Of a stretch of DNA of 64,000 nucleotides, positions 20,249 through 31,201 are shown piece by piece; position 1 is the stretch's first letter; each line of letters starts with the position of its first letter. Origin of the DNA: Erigeron canadensis (Eukaryota > Streptophyta > Magnoliopsida > Asterales > Asteraceae); contig NC_057767.1 of the NCBI RefSeq assembly GCF_010389155.1, forward strand, positions 20,409,723-20,473,722, in the 5' to 3' direction. The translations under genes and the position numbers were made by a program. The notes under the pieces are model-generated. The model did no database searches, was not told the origin of the DNA, and saw nothing but the letters and a program-made list of their open reading frames with translations.

Positions 20249-21820
20249 AGGGATTCCTTAAATTAAGAACCAAAAAAATTGCAAGAACCTTGAGAACCAT
20301 TTTTCATTTAATTTATACACAAGGGTAGATCTGTACTTAACATTTAGTATCTAAATAATTCTCTTATATTTAAATTAAAATATCCCGTTAATTTCTCTTT
20401 TAGTTAGATATTAATTCATGGACAGTTAATTACAAAGAGATAGAACAGGTCATCATTCACTATTTACTCGATAACCATTTTATCGCATGTTTACAATCAT
20501 GCTTTAGTTTTATTTCTCGCGGTGTTATGAAGACTCAAAGTAATTTCTTATTCAAATCAATTATATAAGTGATGATGATTGTGGATGAACAGACAATGAA
20601 ATTGATCCTTATGACTTTAAAGATGCTAGTGTATAAATGTTAAGTATTTATGTGAATGTAGATCAAGGATGGATTTGCAGAAGGAAACGATCTCGTCGTG
20701 ATGCAATGGGGGAGGAGGCGAGAGGAGCAGATTCGTTCACACTTGAACACATGAATACAATATGATGACCAACTATTCAAGATGCGGTTTCAGGTGATCA
20801 CATGTGTTTCAATAATTCGGAATAAGAAAATGTTCATGTATGCAACTCGTATCCCAAATCTTGTTTTAAAAAAGGGGATGGATGTGTTGATCATAAGCGA
20901 ACACGCGGAGAAGATGATGATGATGATGAACTATTCAAGATGCGGGTTAAGATGATCAAATGTGTTTTGCTATAAGAAAATGTTCATGTAATATAATTCG
21001 TATCACTAATTTCATCCTGGAAAAAAAAGTGATCGAAGTGTGTTGACCGTAAGTTTCCGAACGTGAAAACTTGAGTTGTTCACACATGCATACCTTAACA
21101 ACAAACGTAGCAAAATTCTAGATGAAGAAATTCCAACATGTTCATGTATGCAGGTCTAGGAAAACTCCAAAATGTTCATATATGCACATAGTCTAGAATA
21201 GTAAGAAATTTAATGTTCATTTGTACACATTTCAATAGTGAGATGTTCAAATGTGAATACATCATAATTAAGGTTCTAGTATGACTCGTTCAATTGTGAA
21301 CAAACTATATTGGTGATTTTCTTCCAAATCGAAAAGCAAAATGGATATGAATTCTGACGTTCGAAAAAACAACAATTACAAGACATGTAAACTAATTATC
21401 TCCGCAAAAATGATTAATGAATTCTTTTAACACATATAAAAAAAATGCATGTGTTTTAATTTTCAATAACAAAGAAAGTATTGACTATTGTCAGATAATC
21501 AAACACTAGATATTAGGTTGTACGAGTAGTACCATTTAATTTCATATTTGATTTGATATAAGAAAAAAAAATTAACAAAAAGAAAAATGAAACAAATGGT
21601 AAGCGCATGGAAAGTTGGGAACGAAACATAACGGACACCAAATGATTTCAATGACAATACTACCCTCTTGGCCGTTTAAAACTAATCCCATCCTTAATGG
21701 ATTCTAATTAATTACAAAAATGACACTAGCAATCTTAACCATTCATTAATTAAATCCAATGGCCCTAAATGGTTCTTATAGTTCCTAAAAAATATAAGGC
21801 TCCTAAAGTAAGCTTCCCCT
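20249..21820. mobile_element. (AT)n-bounded inverted-repeat element A
   Basis: It sits between two (AT)n tracts (20229-20249 and 21820-21838). The left end AGGGATTCCTTAAATTAAGA and the right end (inverted) AGGGGAAGCTTACTTTAGGA begin imperfect inverted repeats of about 50 bp that share AAGAACC words. Internally, degenerate direct repeats carry ACTATTCAAGATGCGG and GAAAATGTTCATGTA (20776 and 20928), as well as many ACATGTG-like words. No transposase is visible. It resembles the elements at 29261-30470 and 61601-63230. The superfamily is not certain; microsatellite-targeting elements such as rice Micron behave similarly. Confidence 0.55.
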
Positions 21821-21838
21821 ATATATATATATATATAT

Positions 21839-22530
21839 AAAGAAAAAAGTAATAAGACAACATGATTATCATATATATCAAAAATCAAATGAAAAAAGTA
21901 AACTAAAAATAAAAAAATAACAAGACATCATGATTAGTATATCATGATTATTACATTTTTTATAGCAAAAGTAAAAAGGAAAGTAAAATAAAAAGAAGAA
22001 AAACATCATGATTACCTTATTATTAAGACTTATATTAAAATATTGGTGTCTATATTGAAAAAAATTGGTGTGGATAGCCATTCTCTTCATTTGATTTATG
22101 GGTTTTCGCATCAATACATGAGAATGTCGTAATAAGCATTTTTTTTGAATATTGAACTCATGCATTATACACTTTCACTCATATTCAAAATGGGTAGGAT
22201 ATTGAATGAAAAGAATAATATAACCAACTGATTCTGAAAAAAAAAGAAAGAGAGTCAATTATTATGACGAACAATACCGATACATAAAAGAAAACCAATA
22301 CATAACAAATAAAAAACAATTAAGCAACATGGAAATTAAAGAACAATACAAATGCAGGGTTACAACACCAATACCAATCCAATTTGCTTGTGCCAAGCGC
22401 TAAGCAATGTTTCATATGATACCGTAGTTAACAAAAATGTTCCAAATTCTCCGCATAGAAATTTAAGATAAACCAACAAAATCACTGAATTGCTAAAGGG
22501 TTACATTATTATAACGAACTATAGACACAA
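21839..22530. other. AT-rich intergenic DNA, no gene seen
   Basis: Two imperfect copies of an ACATCATGATTA-containing stretch occur at about 21858 and 21924, and a third at about 22003. A 95-codon minus-strand frame here is low-complexity Phe/Tyr sequence and is not credible. Confidence 0.4.
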
Positions 22531-22805
22531 CTAGATTTTTATCTCGCGAAAAACGCGGATAAGTTTTTAAAAATCGATTTTAGTAAATTAATACAAAATT
22601 ATATTTTAGAAAATTAAATAGTTAGTTTAGAAATTTAATATATTAGATAAAAACCAATTACTAAGACATACTAATAACATAATTAATATAATAGTTTTTT
22701 AATAATAAATTAGGTAATAATTAAGTTAGACATTAAAGGTAAAAATAAAGTTCAAATATTGGCAATTACACTGTTTGAAATAAATCAATGAAACAAAATT
22801 GCGTA
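22531..22805 (-). mobile_element. Helitron-type 3' terminus, minus strand (short)
   Basis: On the minus strand the imperfect hairpin ATCCGCGTTTTTCGCGAGAT is followed by AAAAAT and CTAG (22534-22531). The right limit is guessed at the (AT)n tract from 22806. It is the same type of end as at 19647, but of another family. Confidence 0.4.
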
Positions 22806-23256
22806 ATATATATATATATATATATATAAAAGCAAAAACAACCTCTATATACATAACTATCAATTGATCACAGAAGCTTATAGTATCATAATAGAAACCG
22901 ATTAATGAGTATCCTAATACTCACATAATTAGCAAAAAAATTATATATTCAAACTTGCAATAACTCCTCAAATTGTGATCTGCTTTGACAAAGCTGCAGT
23001 TTCTTTGAAGCTTAAAGATGATCATAATCATCATCTGTCTTTTCTTGTTTCATCTCCTCCATGTCTTATTCAATCTGTCCAAACTCCTTCATTTATGTGT
23101 TTTTCAATATTATGTACAATCAAAGAAATACTTCCAAATTCAATATAGATGGTGACATTTTGGGTATGTTTTCTTAAATAGTAACAACAATACTACTTTA
23201 TCATCATCATCACCATCCATATTAACTACTCAGCCTAACTGCAAGATAATAGCCAA

Positions 23257-23578
23257 CAAGAGCCATTAGTGCTTAACTTAGACGACCCGGTTCACAAGCC
23301 AAAGGCAACCCAGGCTTGAACCTAAATTGGCTAAGCCATCAACTTAGGCAATTGTTCAAAACCCTACCTTGTTGTTTGACCTTGCTTTCTTTATCAACTC
23401 CTTGGTGTCTGACCTTGCATACGATATCAAGCTCCAGCTTGTATCCCACCAACAGTGGCTCGCAAAAAATAACGGCGTGCAAGAGCCATTAGTGCTTAAC
23501 TTAGACGACTCAGTTCACAAACTAAAGGCAACCCAGGCTTGAACCTAAATGGCTCAAGTCATCAACTTAGGCAATTGT
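23257..23578. repeat. 99-bp direct repeat, two copies 223 bp apart
   Basis: Segments 23257-23355 and 23480-23578 both begin CAAGAGCCATTAGTGCTTAA and end CAACTTAGGCAATTGT, with about 90 percent identity. Between them lies a segment with CCAGCTTGTATCCCACCAA, echoed at about 26227 (CCAGCTTGAATCCCACCAA). The block may belong to a decayed gene or repeat; I cannot name it. Confidence 0.6.
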
Positions 23579-24412
23579 GAACCCTTTACTAGATTATCAA
23601 AGGTATCAAGTCTAACTTAGTCTAATGTGATGATAATCTTACTGTTGTTTTTTCATATTATTTCCATCATAGGGCCATTGTTGTTATGCTTATGCATAGT
23701 GCTACCAACGATTGTAACTGTAATTTACATATTAATACGTTTGTAAATCTAAATTACTTTGCTTACTTATGGGCTATCAGGCTATGGCGTCTAAAAAGAA
23801 CCCACCTAGTTACTTGTCCCATCCATTATGCCAAATTTGTGAATGTTGGCAGTCCATAGAATGTAGTAATGTGACCGATGATTTATGCTCAGTGACTCAG
23901 ATATAAATCTTTTTAATAGCCCAACACCTTTAGACCCATTACCCAACTCACCCATTTTGCCACATCTCTAAATACACAATGCATCAAAACTTAATATACA
24001 AAGGCATTAATCTAAAAATATTTTTTTTGAAGTAGTGTTTCCGTTATAAACAAAACGGTAAAGTAAGCTTATACATGATCATGTGTTACATTTAAGACCT
24101 CAAACTGAAAGATATATATTACCAACTGGTTGAATTACCAAGTAAAAGATCTAAGCATAAGATATAATATTAACTATGGATATAATAAAATCACACTTGA
24201 TTCAACTATGGATATAATATTAACTTCTAAAATTAGGAGCATGTATATATAGTATACATTCCTACAATCACATTGTACTTTTAATTATTTCATCATTATG
24301 TAGTTTTCTTGTTGTTTATCCTGAATGATTGGTATTTGGCACTAAGAATAAAGCATTATCACTAATGAATCAGTCTTCTTAATGTCACACAACCTAAATT
24401 CCCAACCTTTTG

Positions 24413-24778
24413 TTATACTAATAACCAATTATCTGCATTCCATTTGCTATCCCGATCCATTATATGCAAACCAAATGCGCAAACTGAACATAATCGTACT
24501 TGTAATTTGACCCCGACACTATGCCCTCTTTTCACTGTAACAGGCTCATTGGCGAGCACACTCTCAAGATGATAGATGAGTTCTTTAACTTGACAAGATC
24601 CAAATTCAGGGTCTGCATCTTCATACAACCACACCAGGGCCGTTTCTTTATCTTCAATTGTTGACCCATCAATCATCTCGTTGGAAAGACTCATAACTGG
24701 TCTGCTTCCATCCACACTCTTCAACTTGTACACAAGTTTCTCGTTCTTCATCACGTTATAACCTGAACCACTCAACAA
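24413..24778 (-). pseudogene. Exon-like fragment of an unidentified gene
   Basis: Read on the minus strand, about 115 codons of ordinary protein-like composition follow an AG at GTGGTTCAG (about 24764): GYNVMKNEKLVYKLKSVDGS, then ETALVWLYEDADPEFG, VKELIYHLESVLANEPVTVK and VRLCSVCAFGLHIMDRDSKW, ending at a stop. Codon use and the balanced residue mix differ from the AT-rich shadow frames around it. I do not recognise the family. It is probably the last or a late exon, since exon-like pieces with splice signals lie upstream on the same strand at 25098-25199, 25395-25472 and 25560-25687. In-frame stops in some of these suggest a pseudogene. Confidence 0.5.
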
Positions 24779-25097
24779 AATGAAATTAGTATTAGATACT
24801 TATGAGTGGATCGATAGAAGTTATGCTTTATCTCGCAATGATCTAGAAGAAAATTTAGTGCCCAAGAGTTTATGTTAATACTTACTCAATTAAAACAACT
24901 TAAAAGGCTCAAGTCAGAGACTTACATCCCTCTTATAAACGTATATAAGAAGTAACAGATATGCTGCCATCTCCAGCAGCAACAAATGTTAATGATATCG
25001 GATATTTTTTTTGTGTCTAAAACTGGTCATTGACATTTACTCAAAGTGTATTGTTAATGCTGCATGAGCATGTAGAAATATAAGTAGTACAGTAAGT

Positions 25098-25199
25098 GAT
25101 CAACCATCAGATCCCAAGCCAGAACTTTGACACCAGACACATTCTCGGTATCCAACCTAATGGGTCGCTAGCGATTCTTAATATCACCCAACAATCCAC
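25098..25199 (-). pseudogene. Exon-like fragment with an in-frame TAG
   Basis: After a TTGCAG acceptor the minus strand reads GLLGDIKNR, a TAG, then RPIRLDTENVSGVKVLAWDL and MVDHLL. The composition is protein-like and the phase stays constant through the stop. It probably belongs to the same decayed gene as 24413-24778. No function is assigned. Confidence 0.4.
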
Positions 25200-25394
25200 C
25201 TGCAACATAATGATAGCATTATCAATAGGAAATTCTATATAGAAGTAACACCATGTGACAGTTCTTTATACATTGATACCCAACAAAATGCATTAACCTG
25301 CAAATTTATTATTATTGATTTAAAGCAAATTACACCATTTAAAGCATGAAAAACATTGGATTATATGCTAACCATTCGGTCTATATCCCCGCAC

Positions 25395-25472
25395 CTGCTA
25401 TTACTTCTTTTGCCTTCTTTTCTTGCCCTTCCGTGTTCATGCGCATTTTATAACCAACATTCTCATACAAAT
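25395..25472 (-). pseudogene. Small exon-like fragment with canonical splice borders
   Basis: The minus strand has a TTTATAG acceptor, then 26 phase-0 codons (LYENVGYKMRMNTEGQEKKA, KEVIA) and a GCAG/GTGCGG donor. Exact multiples of three and both splice signals make chance less likely. It lies between the fragments at 25098 and 25560. Confidence 0.4.
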
Positions 25473-25559
25473 CTATAAACCCCAAGAAAATAGTTAATTT
25501 AGTGGCCTAGTGCCATAGTTGTTTAAACCATCCTTACCACTCAAATCATCCTTACCACT

Positions 25560-25687
25560 CAAATCATCATCAATAACATCCACCAATATATCTTTTTCTT
25601 CCCCTCATGCTGCTCCAGCTGCATTCTTTTTCAAGACCAGTTGTGGTCCTCTTTCAAGACCAGGTGCATTATTAAGCTCAAGATTTC
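25560..25687 (-). pseudogene. Exon-like fragment with an in-frame TGA
   Basis: After a TTGCAG acceptor (exon from 25687 downward) the minus strand reads NLELNNAPGLERGPQLVLKK, NAAGAA, a TGA, then GEEKDILVDVIDDDLSGKD. A duplicated GATTTGAGTGGTAAG follows. The TGA could come from CGA by a C-to-T change. Probably the most upstream visible exon of the same relic. Confidence 0.4.
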
Positions 25688-26415
25688 CTGCAATCTAAAT
25701 CCAAGGTGTAAAAGTCAGATCTCTAAAATTATAAAACAATATAATTATATTATATACAAAATTAAAACAATATAAAAACCTTTTCCTATAAAAAAAATGA
25801 CCTATACATAAATGTAATCACATACACCTCCAATCTTCTAATCCATGTCCCTGCTTCTTCCATCTACGACTTCATATCTATAAAAAAAGAGAAATTACCC
25901 ATGAAATAGATCGACACAAACAGCAAAACTTGGTTGACCCAATAGATTTGTATATACATGATAGATTCATATATATAGAGAAATTTCAGATTTGATATCC
26001 ATATATATATATACATTAGGTTGAGTAGCAGCAGCCGTAATATAGCATCATCATCAGAAGCCGTTTTCTTATCTAATCCAAGACACGGATAAACAAATCG
26101 ATTAATAAATGTATGCATAAATATGGATATACAAATACAAATATAATAATATATGTATATATATACATTCAATCCCTTACATAGCTTATTAGATACCGAT
26201 TGCAGTATCACCAGTCTTGAACTCCAGCTTGAATCCCACCAAAATAATATGGTTATCATCGACGGCTTAAAACCCATACATAAAAAACCCCAAACTATTA
26301 AAACCCATATATTTTTATAAGAATACGATTCGTATTCGTGTATATATATATATATTTGAGATTTGATATCCATCAAAAATATATATACCTTGGCTGCATC
26401 CAGATGGCTTTTCTT

Positions 26416-26417
<2 letters not shown>

Positions 26418-26480
<63 letters not shown>
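26418..26480. repeat. (CAT)21 microsatellite
   Basis: Twenty-one uninterrupted CAT triplets. Reading frames across it give poly-Ser, poly-Ile or poly-His and are not genes. It is a likely polymorphic marker. Confidence 0.95.
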
Positions 26481-26482
<2 letters not shown>

Positions 26483-27876
26483 GCCAGATGTATGTATATA
26501 TATATATGTATATACTCACCTTCAAAAGTTGGATTGAGGTTTGAAGAAAAAGGAAGATATGAAAGAAAGTGGTGAAATTTTAGATATGAAAGAAGCTTGG
26601 ATCACTGTCTTTTTCTCTCTCCATTCTTCCTCCACTCATCTCTCGGTTAGAAAATATAATTTTGTATCAATTTATAAAGAAAAAAAAGCTTTTAGCAGTT
26701 GATTTATTAACTTACCAATATGTAGATGATTAATTAACTTATCAATATCTTATGTTGTAAAAAAATTTCTTTTCTTACACCTGCAAAACAAAAAGCAAGA
26801 ACATAAACAAAATATAATTAGTGTATATATAGTTTTCAATTTCACACCAGAATACAAAGAAGAAACTGTTGATGTTGCTGCTGAATCAGATGATATATCA
26901 ATTTAAGTTCCACCGACCCAAACCTCTAATGGTTAAGCAACCATATTTTGTTTTTTTTTTCTCCATTCCCTATCCACTACATCATCCTACCAAAAATTTT
27001 AATCCAACATTAAATCTGCAAAGTATAAAAAATATAAACAAAACACATATCTAATCTATATATATAAATACATCATAAAACTTAATCTCAAAACCCAAAT
27101 CTATATATATAAAAAAAACTCTATCAGATCTATATATAAAGAAATAAAGATTTTAGCAACCGATTAATTAACTTACTTGTATATAGATGATGAGTATTGT
27201 CCTTTCTATCAATTAGGGATCTAGATTTCTGATAGTCAAAGATTATATCCCACTACAGAAGTTTTATCCAAAAAAAATTCCCACTGGAACTTTTACATAA
27301 GGTTGAATCAACAAATAAAAACTCTTAAAAAAAGAAATTAAGAGTATTTTTAATGTTAGATTCAAGATATGTATATCAGTTGTTTGTGTATGTGAGTGTA
27401 TTGGGAAAGTATCCAATTACTTTGTACTTCTATCTTCTTTTACAGATTAATAATAATATATAAATTTATGTATTCAAATTTAAAAACCATGTGAACTTAC
27501 ATTCCCGCCCTAAACCCCCTCCTCACACAAGACACTCACAACACACATTCTTTACACCTTCAAAAACACACCATTTTCATCACACCTGATGTCATGCTTC
27601 CAATGTGGCATGCATGTTTGCTTGACAACTAAGCTTTTTTTAAAAACTAAGTTACCCTCCTTTAGTATGCATGTAAGTGAAGATTGACATAAAACTCAAA
27701 AGCAACATATTCTTGTAATTTTGATATTTAAATGATTTAAAATTAGTAAAAAAAAATTGAACCGATAACTATATCACTATCCGCTGAAAAAGATACTAAG
27801 TGTTTTGAAGTTCATTTGATTAGAGCAACTAATACTTTCATCATCATGACAAAGACTTTCACATATAATCATGCAT
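26481..27876. other. AT-rich intergenic DNA, no gene seen
   Basis: It contains several short (AT)n and TATATA tracts and a few pyrimidine-rich patches (26620, 27510). I see no coding region, RNA gene or clear transposon end. Confidence 0.4.
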
Positions 27877-28150
27877 TATATATATATATATATGAGAGAG
27901 AGATCAAATAAGAAGGTGTCTTAAGAAGAGAAGGGAGAGAAAGTCTTATGAACCAATCAGAATGTGACATGTGGATTTAAAAAAAAACGCAGTGGCTTTT
28001 TTGTAAATAAATCAAACTTTTGTCAGCCTGGTTCTGGATCAGTCTGGGTTATGATCAGCTTGGTTGGGTCAGCTTGGTTAGTTTGGGTTCTGGGTCAGCT
28101 TGGGTTTTGATCAGCTTGGGTTCTGATCAACTTGGTTAGTCAGCTTGGAC

Positions 28151-28448
28151 TAGGGATGGGCGTGGGACCGGTCTCGTCCCGTACCGGTCCTGGTACCGAC
28201 GGTACCAGTCTCGAAAATCCCAAAAATGTGGTACCGGTCCCGGTCCCAAATAAGGCGGGATAAGGACGGTAACGGGAAATCCCGTAGTTCGTGGGATTTT
28301 CCCGGTCCCGTCCCGGTCCCAATCCCGAAAACCATCAAATTCTAATACCGGTCCCGATCCCACTTGGGACTCGGTACCACTTCCCAGTACCGGGATCGGG
28401 ACGGTACCGGGACGGGACTTGGGACTTGGGATTTTCGGCTCATCCCTA
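28151..28448. mobile_element. hAT MITE nested in the foldback element
   Basis: The 298-bp element starts TAGGGATGGGC and ends GCTCATCCCTA. It is bounded by a perfect 8-bp duplication GCTTGGAC (28143-28150, 28449-28456), diagnostic of hAT. The inside is rich in GGTACCGG/CCGGTCCC words and is itself roughly palindromic. The duplicated target is part of the host element's CAGCTTGG repeat, so the MITE came later. Confidence 0.9.
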
Positions 28449-28562
28449 GCTTGGACAGCTTGGTTGGGTCAGATTGGTCATCCTGGGTTATGGGTCAACT
28501 TGGTCAGCCTGAAATCTGGGTCAGCTTGGGATCTACATTTGTGTAGATTATGTGTAGTTTTG

Positions 28563-29105
28563 TGTTAAGCTGACCCAACCCAAGCTAACCAAGCTGACCC
28601 AACCTGATCCAGACCCCAAGCTGACCTAACCCAACCACAAGCTGATCTAAAACTTATTATCAACATTTGTGTAAATTGTGTCAAGCTGACCAAACCCAAG
28701 CTAACCAAGCTGACCCAACCTGAACCAGACCCCAAGCTGACCCAACCCAACCCCAAGCTGACCCAAAACCCATAATCTACATTTGTGTAGATTGTGTCAA
28801 CCTGACCCAACCCAAGCTAACCAAGCTGACCCAACCTGACTCAGACCCCAAGCTGACCCAACCCAACCCCAAGCTGACCCAACCCAACCCCAAGCTGACC
28901 CAACCCCAAGCTAATCCAGCCTGACCCAATCAGACCCTGACCCCAATCTGACCAAACTGATCATGCTGACCAACCAAGCTGATCAGAACCCAAGCTGACC
29001 CAGACCAAGCTGAGCAACCAAGCTAACCCAGAACTCAAGCTGACCAAGTTGACCTACCAAGCTGATCAGAACCCAAGCTGACCCAGAACCCAGGCTGACC
29101 AAGCT
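28563..29105. repeat. Tandem CAAGCTGACCCAACC-type repeat (right arm of foldback)
   Basis: Units of 15-17 bp (CAAGCTGACCCAACC with variants AAGCTAACC and CAGACC) recur about thirty times. A higher-order unit of about 120 bp is visible around 28563, 28683 and 28803 (…TTTGTGTA(G/A)ATTGTGTCAA). The inverse word fills 28020-28140 and 28449-28520. Confidence 0.8.
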
Positions 29106-29260
29106 TCAAAAAAGTTTGATTTATTTACCAAAATGCCACCGCGCATTTTTTCTTTCCATTTTGACACATGTAGCGTTCTAATTGGCCTATATGACCTTCT
29201 CTCCCTTCTCTTTTTAAGACATCTTCTTCCAGGATCTCTACCCTATATATATATATATAT

Positions 29261-30470
29261 AAGTTAATTTGAAAACCTAGAAAAAAACAGGAACCTTTAG
29301 GAACCCTTTAAAATCAATCCTGGCCATTAAATATGACATTTTAGTAATTAACAGGAATCATTAATTTCAATTGAAAAATTAAAAAGGGTAATTTAGTCAT
29401 AAATTTTATAGCCTATAACCTAGTAAAATACATACCACGTAAACAAAGAATTGGATTTGACGACTAGGTCTTTTTCTCAAAAATAAATCCTCTCATTTTT
29501 TTGTTATGGAAAAAATATCCTCTCAACTCATCTAATTCATCAAAGTGCTCTTCCGAAAAATTGCGGCTGAGATCCATTAATTTGTTATATATTGTTTCAA
29601 ATCATTTTAATTGTTTGTGGTGTGAATTCAAGTTTTACTTTTGCTACAACAATTAAACAATTAAAAACGGCTTGCCATCTTTAATTGTTTGTGGGCATCG
29701 AGTTCAATGAATCAATATCATTTTCTTTTGTAAGATTGTGTTTTTATTGTTAATTTTTATGTGATATGTGCAAAAAGTCCGACTAATTTTAGGGATTGGG
29801 TCACAAAAATCCAAGAATTGTAGAAGTGCGGTTTTATCGGAGAATAAAGATGAATTAGTTAGTGATCACATATGCATGAATAGTGATATGATCATATGTG
29901 TGCAAGTGTTTTGTAATTAATGTTTTATGAGATAGTTGGTGATCACATGTGCATGAATCAGATGAGCACATGTATACAAGTGTTTCGTAATTAATATTTC
30001 AAAAAATAGTTGATGATCACATGTGCATATGTATACAAGTGTTTTGTAATTAATATTTCTGGCATATGTATACAAGTGTTTTGTAATGAATATTTCATGA
30101 GATAATTGGTGATCACGTATGCGTACAAAGTATACAAGTGTTTTGTAATGAATATTTCGTGGGATAGATGATGATCACATGTATATAATAGTCATGTTTG
30201 CATATATATGCAAGAACCACCAATAAAATACAAATGATTTTTTTAATGAAAATGTGCGCATTTGATTAAAAAAAATAAAAATTTTGTTAAAAATAAGAAA
30301 TTGGTTTCTTTCAATTTTTATTAGTTAAAATAATTTATTTATTATTGCTGTAATGGAGTGAAATAAGGGATTTGATTTCTTTAATTTTTTATTACTTAAG
30401 ATAATTATTTAGTTTATTATAATATTACCCTTATGTATGATGGTGAAAAAAGGTTCTCAAAGGTTCTCAA
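29261..30470. mobile_element. (AT)n-bounded inverted-repeat element C with internal repeats
   Basis: The left end has TTTGAAAACC and AGGAACCTTTAGGAACCC; the inverted right end has TTGAGAACCTTTGAGAACCT. (AT)n tracts flank it at 29244-29260 and 30471-30492, and the left tract is shared with the foldback element. The interior (29850-30190) holds about five units of ACAAGTGTTTTGTAATTAAT plus GTGATCACATGTGCAT. No ORF. It shows the same design as the elements at 20249-21820 and 61601-63230. Confidence 0.6.
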
Positions 30471-30492
30471 TATATATATATATATATATATA

Positions 30493-31129
30493 ATAGTTTT
30501 ATATTTTTCTAAGTAAAACAAAGATTATGTCCTGTTATTTATTTGGGGTTACCCTGACAAAATGCACTATATATGTCCACGAATGACAAACCAAAAAAAA
30601 AAAAACGCTAGGTAGTCAAATCCTATCAAAATTACTGCTAGTTACCGAAAAAACATTTTAGTCGATAAATCTGTTAGGCTGAAACTCATTGGTTTGATGT
30701 TTTCCAATTAAAAAGTTATTTTGGATAAAGCGGAATATTTGTCGACCATTAAAAAAAATTAGTGCGTTTCGTTCTTTACTATTGACGTTGCCTTTATATT
30801 CTTTAACCTCAAATTGAAGCAATATATACATCTTCACTATTTGCATTCAAATTGATTTCTTTAGTTATGCTCAATGAAAAGATTTGTTCCATAGAAACGT
30901 AGATTAATAATAAAACCTACAAGGGGATAAGTACATAAAGATGTAATATATAAGGCTATCAGAAAATGCTCACGTGGCACTCTCTGAGTCTGCCACCTCA
31001 ACATTTTCTTATGTGGCGGCACCATATCGATCCCAAAGACATGTCAACATCCACGTAGGCAAATAATTAACTGACGTAGAGTGTCCACCTAAGCAAATGT
31101 AAGCCATAAATCAGCTTTTAATAAAAAAA
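30493..31129. other. Intergenic DNA, no gene seen
   Basis: AT-rich, apart from a moderately GC-rich part (30960-31080: CACGTGGCACTCTCTGAG, GTGGCGGCACC). That part may be the body of the SINE whose head lies at 31130-31195. Confidence 0.35.
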
Positions 31130-31195
31130 TCCAGAGGTGGGATCGAACCCTTGACCTTTCTCATCTGTGTAATCCTACCACTTTGCACTATCATT
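31130..31195 (-). mobile_element. tRNA-derived SINE head
   Basis: On the minus strand an A box (AGTGCAAAGTGGTAGG) is followed by a perfect B box (GGTTCGATCCCA), then ATTTTTTTATTAAAA. The spacing fits a Pol III promoter and a tRNA-like SINE head. The body and target duplication are not clear. The outer Copia element inserted immediately beside its 5' side. Confidence 0.55.
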
Positions 31196-31201
31196 TATTT
31201 T

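Larger units (their letters stand above)
27894..29243. mobile_element. Foldback-type element with repeat-filled arms
   Basis: Inverted ends of about 100 bp face each other: left GAGAGAGAGATCAAATAAGA and AAGAAGAGAAGGGAGAGAA, right (inverted) GGTAGAGATCCTGGAAGAAG and AAAAAGAGAAGGGAGAGAA. Inside them the left arm is made of GTCAGCTTGGTTGGGTCA-type units and the right arm of the inverse, CAAGCTGACCCAACCCAA-type units. The whole can therefore fold into one long imperfect hairpin, as in foldback elements. (AT)n tracts flank both sides (27877-27893, 29244-29260). There is no transposase. A hAT MITE is nested in the left arm. Confidence 0.7.

Noticed and set aside
21878..22165. 95-codon minus-strand frame
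   Set aside because: Low-complexity Phe/Tyr sequence from AT-rich repeats.
25864..26376. 170-codon minus-strand frame
   Set aside because: Tyr/Ile-rich product of TATATA tracts, no recognisable domain. The short part near 26227 echoing 23440 is noted under the repeat.
26338..26575. Frames with poly-Ile and poly-Ser across 26418-26480
   Set aside because: They are translations of the (CAT)21 microsatellite.
28136..28810. Gly/Thr-rich and Trp/Ser-rich frames
   Set aside because: They come from the GC-rich hAT MITE and the CAAGCTGACCC repeats.
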